From Chrysomallon squamiferum (taxonomy: Eukaryota; Mollusca; Gastropoda; Neomphalida; Peltospiridae): a stretch of DNA of 10,000 bases. Positions 8,144 to 10,000 of this stretch are shown here, piece after piece. Where the stretch lies: assembly GCA_012295275.1 (NCBI GenBank), contig CM022674.1:14667374-14677373 (forward strand), written 5' to 3'. The notes beneath the pieces are model-generated. The model was not told the DNA's origin. It did not search any database and saw only the letters and a list, made by a program, of their open reading frames with translations. Each line of letters starts with the position of its first letter. Within the stretch, counting starts at the first letter, position 1. The position numbers and the translations under genes are program-made.

Positions 8144-9587
8144 ATATATATAATTTAATGTGTTTAATTTTAAATTTAATTTTTTGTTTTGTTTTTATAT
8201 TAGCATTATTTCAGCATAAGTTATTATTATTGGTGTTGTAAATAAATTAATAATAAAACAACAGCAGCAGCAACAATAGCAGTAAGAGTTTATTTATTAG
8301 TTCAAAATGATTTGTGTTTGCCATGATTAACTTACACATCTCAGATTAGGAGAAATACATACATATATATATATATATATTTATTATTATTATTATTATT
8401 TTTCATGTTTCAGACAGCATTGAGCAATCAGGTTGTTGTATGTTTCTGAGTTTAGTTGAAGCTTTATCTCAAAGGTAAGGTTAAAAAACACAAAATTCAG
8501 GGGTGGGGGGCCATATCTCCCAAACCACTTGTCTGATTGGCCTAAAATTTCAGATTTGGTGTTTTGGGATCCACTCAACAAGTATAGAAAACTTTCATAA
8601 AAATCTGAGACAGTCGGGTTTAACCCATTGGGTGATTTGACAGAGAATGACCTGTATATATTTATATTTTGACAGCTGTATAGTTATACATATATACATA
8701 CATATTTATATTTGTTTCAGAGTGGATCGTGTTGTGTTGTTCTGTTGGGAGAAGCCTCCACGTTACTACTCTGATATGATACCAACAAATCTTATAGACA
8801 AGTGTGTAAATATATTATTATTATTGTTGTTGTCATTATTATTATCTTGGTGTAAATATGTTTAAGTCAGATATTTTACCTACAGCATATTAATAAGTTT
8901 AATTTTGAAGGATAAAAGCTTATGGAGATACTTTCCTTTATGATACACATCAGGAAAAAGTTTCACAATATTTAATTAAACATAAGCTGATTGATAAACT
9001 GGTTAGTGTGATCAAAATTAAGTGTTGATTCAGCTGTCTGCTGTACAACCAACAAAACTTGAAGAAAGAAAAATTTTATATTTAGTATCACAATAGAAAT
9101 ATTTTATGTCTTTAAAAACTTATGTTTATTAAAATAAAAGTATTTAGTAAAAGGAGAAATTAATTAAATTAATATTTAAATGTGTATTAAAGAAAATTTT
9201 AATGTATTTTTTTGGTTTGTCTGAATATAGTATTTATAGCAGATATGTGATAAATTTTGTAATAAATTTGTTTTCCTTTATTTAGAATTGTAACAAAATA
9301 TAATATTTAAAATTAAAGTTGAATATTAGTTTAAAAAAAAAAAAAAACAAATGCATATTTTTTATTTAGAATTGATTTCGTGGACTGTACAACTGACCCA
9401 GCAAACTGGCTGGACACAGGTGGGCTGACAGTGGACACGAGCTTGACCAGTGTTGTAGATGAACATTTAAAAGATGGAGACAAGAGATGTGGAGTAGCTG
9501 TAGACAGTCTGACTTTGTTTTTACTTCATCACCCTGCAGCACACACCTGCCAGGAATTACACAGGTTAAAGCAACACAAAACTACAG
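7613..9587 (+). CDS. ELP5: Elongator complex protein 5 (ELP5-like), N-terminal 138 residues; 3' part off window
   Basis: ELP5 belongs to the Elp4-Elp5-Elp6 ring of Elongator, with a RecA-like fold lacking the usual catalytic residues; the complex modifies wobble uridine of tRNAs in the cytoplasm (family knowledge). Coding exons 7613-7667, 8414-8474, 8721-8801 and 9370-9587 join in phases 1, 2, 2 and end in phase 1. The protein begins MLKELCNGIEGSKCILIKD and continues SIEQSGCCMFLSLVEALSQ, resembling the human start MLDSLLALGGLVLLRDSVEW. Exon 4 has the clearest match: DFVDCTTDPANW (human HDFFRDPLNW) and VAVDSLTLFLLHHP (human IALDSLSWLLLRLP) followed by CQELHRL (human CQVLHAV). Human ELP5 is about 300 residues, so roughly half is outside the window. 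Individual similarities are modest but occur in the right order and spacing. Confidence 0.85.
7797..7853. repeat. (TA)28 microsatellite
   Basis: An uninterrupted alternating TA run inside ELP5 intron 1. It is self-complementary and can extrude as a cruciform. Confidence 0.97.
8028..8140. repeat. (CA)n microsatellite with C-rich interrupted half
   Basis: The left part mixes CACA with CCCC and CCAT blocks; the right part is pure (AC)19 at 8103-8140. Virtually no G occurs on the plus strand across the tract. Confidence 0.95.
8361..8400. repeat. (TA)n followed by (TTA)n next to the ELP5 exon 2 acceptor
   Basis: A run of about ten TA units passes directly into about six TTA units, ending 13 bases before the exon 2 acceptor AG at 8412-8413. 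Confidence 0.93.
8414..8474 (+). CDS. ELP5: ELP5 coding exon 2
   Basis: A 61-base exon between acceptor CATGTTTCAG|ACAGC and a strong donor CAAAG|GTAAGG. It supplies DSIEQSGCCMFLSLVEALSQ and two bases of Arg39. The match to the human DSVEWEGRSLLKALV segment and the phase agreement on both sides support it. A (TA)n and (TTA)n microsatellite ends just before the acceptor and replaces most of the expected polypyrimidine tract. Confidence 0.75.
8475..8720 (+). other. ELP5 intron 2, with an unusually complex block
   Basis: This 246-base intron contains a segment at about 8495-8650 that is much less AT-rich than other introns here, including GGGGTGGGGGG and CATATCTCCCAAACCACTTG. It has no coding signal that I recognise and looks like a copy of an interspersed non-coding repeat or a conserved element. 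Confidence 0.6.
8721..8801 (+). CDS. ELP5: ELP5 coding exon 3
   Basis: An 81-base exon after acceptor TTTGTTTCAG. It begins by completing Arg39 and encodes VDRVVLFCWEKPPRYYSDM followed by IPTNLID, plus two bases of a Lys codon. Three overlapping donors are possible at 8802, 8804 and 8806; only the GTGTGT at 8802 joins exon 4 without an immediate stop. The position corresponds to the human segment between VHILGCEVSEEEF and VYHDFF. Confidence 0.77.
8802..9369 (+). other. ELP5 intron 3
   Basis: A 568-base AT-rich intron. It starts with an ATT/GTT-rich run at 8812-8850 and has a poly(A) run at about 9332-9346. TTATTTAGAATTG occurs at 9278-9290 and again at 9362-9374, where the second copy is the exon 4 acceptor. 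Confidence 0.72.
9370..9587 (+). CDS. ELP5: ELP5 coding exon 4
   Basis: A 218-base exon, GC-richer than its flanks, between acceptor TTTATTTAG|AATTG and donor ACAG|GTAAATC. It encodes residues 67-138 and ends in phase 1. It carries the best conserved ELP5 features seen here: DPANWLD (human DPLNWSK) and the hydrophobic VAVDSLTLFLLHHP strand-helix segment followed by CQELHRL. No further exon is recognisable up to 10000. Confidence 0.85.
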
Positions 9588-10000
9588 GTAAATCATTTCT
9601 TATTATTTTTAATAAAATTTAAATTTCAGTGTACCTTGTGATAAAATATTTTATCATTAAAAATTCAGTTTTATGCAACACAGGTGTGTGTTTTTTTTTT
9701 ACAGAATTTTGACTTTGAGCTGTAGTATTATTATATTTTTCTACAACTGTGTATTTTAACTAATAGTTGTAGAATTATATTTTGTCTAATAGTTGTATTA
9801 TTATATTTTGACTAAGTCTGTATAATTGTATTTTGACTGACAGCTATATATTAATATTTTCACTAACATCTGTATAATTATATTTTGACAAACAGCTGTT
9901 TTAAGTATGTTTATCTTAAAGTGAATAATTATATTTTGACTAACAACTGTGTAATTTGTTTTTAACTAACTACTATATAATTATATTTTGACTGTATTAT
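9588..10000 (+). other. ELP5 intron 4, start only
   Basis: Sequence after the exon 4 donor, open to the right edge. A tempting acceptor, a run of T followed by ACAG at about 9704, would give Glu-Phe-stop in the ELP5 frame and is not used as an exon. Most of the rest is the 26-bp minisatellite. Confidence 0.6.
9717..10000. repeat. Diverged 26-bp minisatellite
   Basis: About eleven copies of a unit close to CTGTATAATTATATTTTGAC followed by TAACAG. Copies differ at several bases and by small indels, and the array continues past the window edge. The core TATATTTTGACTAA recurs at roughly 26-base steps. Confidence 0.88.

Larger units (their letters stand above)
7668..8413 (+). other. ELP5 intron 1
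   Basis: A 746-base intron packed with microsatellites: a short TAG run near 7746-7760, (TA)28 at 7797-7853, an impure C-rich CA tract at 8028-8102 leading into pure (AC)19 at 8103-8140, short CAG/CAA runs near 8260-8283, and (TA)n(TTA)n at 8361-8400. Open frames reading His-Thr or Cys-Val repeats here come from the CA tract and are not genes. Confidence 0.72.

Noticed and set aside
7925-8241. Frames reading His-Thr or Cys-Val repeats on either strand
   Set aside because: They are translations of the CA microsatellite within ELP5 intron 1.
9704-9730. Possible ELP5 exon 5 after a T-run and ACAG
   Set aside because: In the phase left by exon 4 it reads Glu-Phe-stop, and the sequence runs into the minisatellite; it lacks ELP5 similarity.

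Overview
This window looks like nuclear DNA from an animal. It is very AT-rich, crowded with (TAA)n, (TA)n and (CA)n microsatellites and longer tandem repeats, and its genes are split into short exons with GT..AG boundaries. The style fits an invertebrate, perhaps a lophotrochozoan such as a mollusc. That taxon is a guess; no marker in the window fixes it.

Two protein-coding genes can be assembled exon by exon, arranged head to head. On the minus strand (start 7272, stop 3791) lies a four-exon gene whose product matches UBXN10, a UBX-domain adaptor of the p97/VCP ATPase linked to cilia. All three clear introns are phase-consistent. On the plus strand (start 7613) lies the 5' part of a gene matching ELP5, a subunit of the Elongator tRNA-modification complex. 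Four phase-consistent exons encode its first 138 residues, and the rest lies beyond the right edge. The two start codons are 340 bases apart, so the genes probably share a promoter region. Their roles (ciliary p97 adaptor, tRNA wobble modification) do not suggest a common pathway.

Layout: 1-2860 is AT-rich intergenic DNA with (TAA)n tracts and no gene that I can support. 2865-3790 holds two tandem arrays downstream of UBXN10: a 14-bp array with ten CACCTG E-box cores, and a 63-65-bp array that runs up to the UBXN10 stop codon. 3791-7272 is UBXN10; its intron 3 is built almost entirely of repeats that copy its own splice acceptor. 7273-7612 is the shared promoter interval. 7613 to the right edge is ELP5, with microsatellites in its introns and a 26-bp minisatellite in the last intron.

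The main puzzle is in the last UBXN10 exon. The upstream part and the UBX domain are in different reading frames. Either a 76-base intron, an indel or assembly error, or gene decay must explain it. I saw no mobile-element gene, RNA gene, CRISPR array or previously undescribed multi-gene system.
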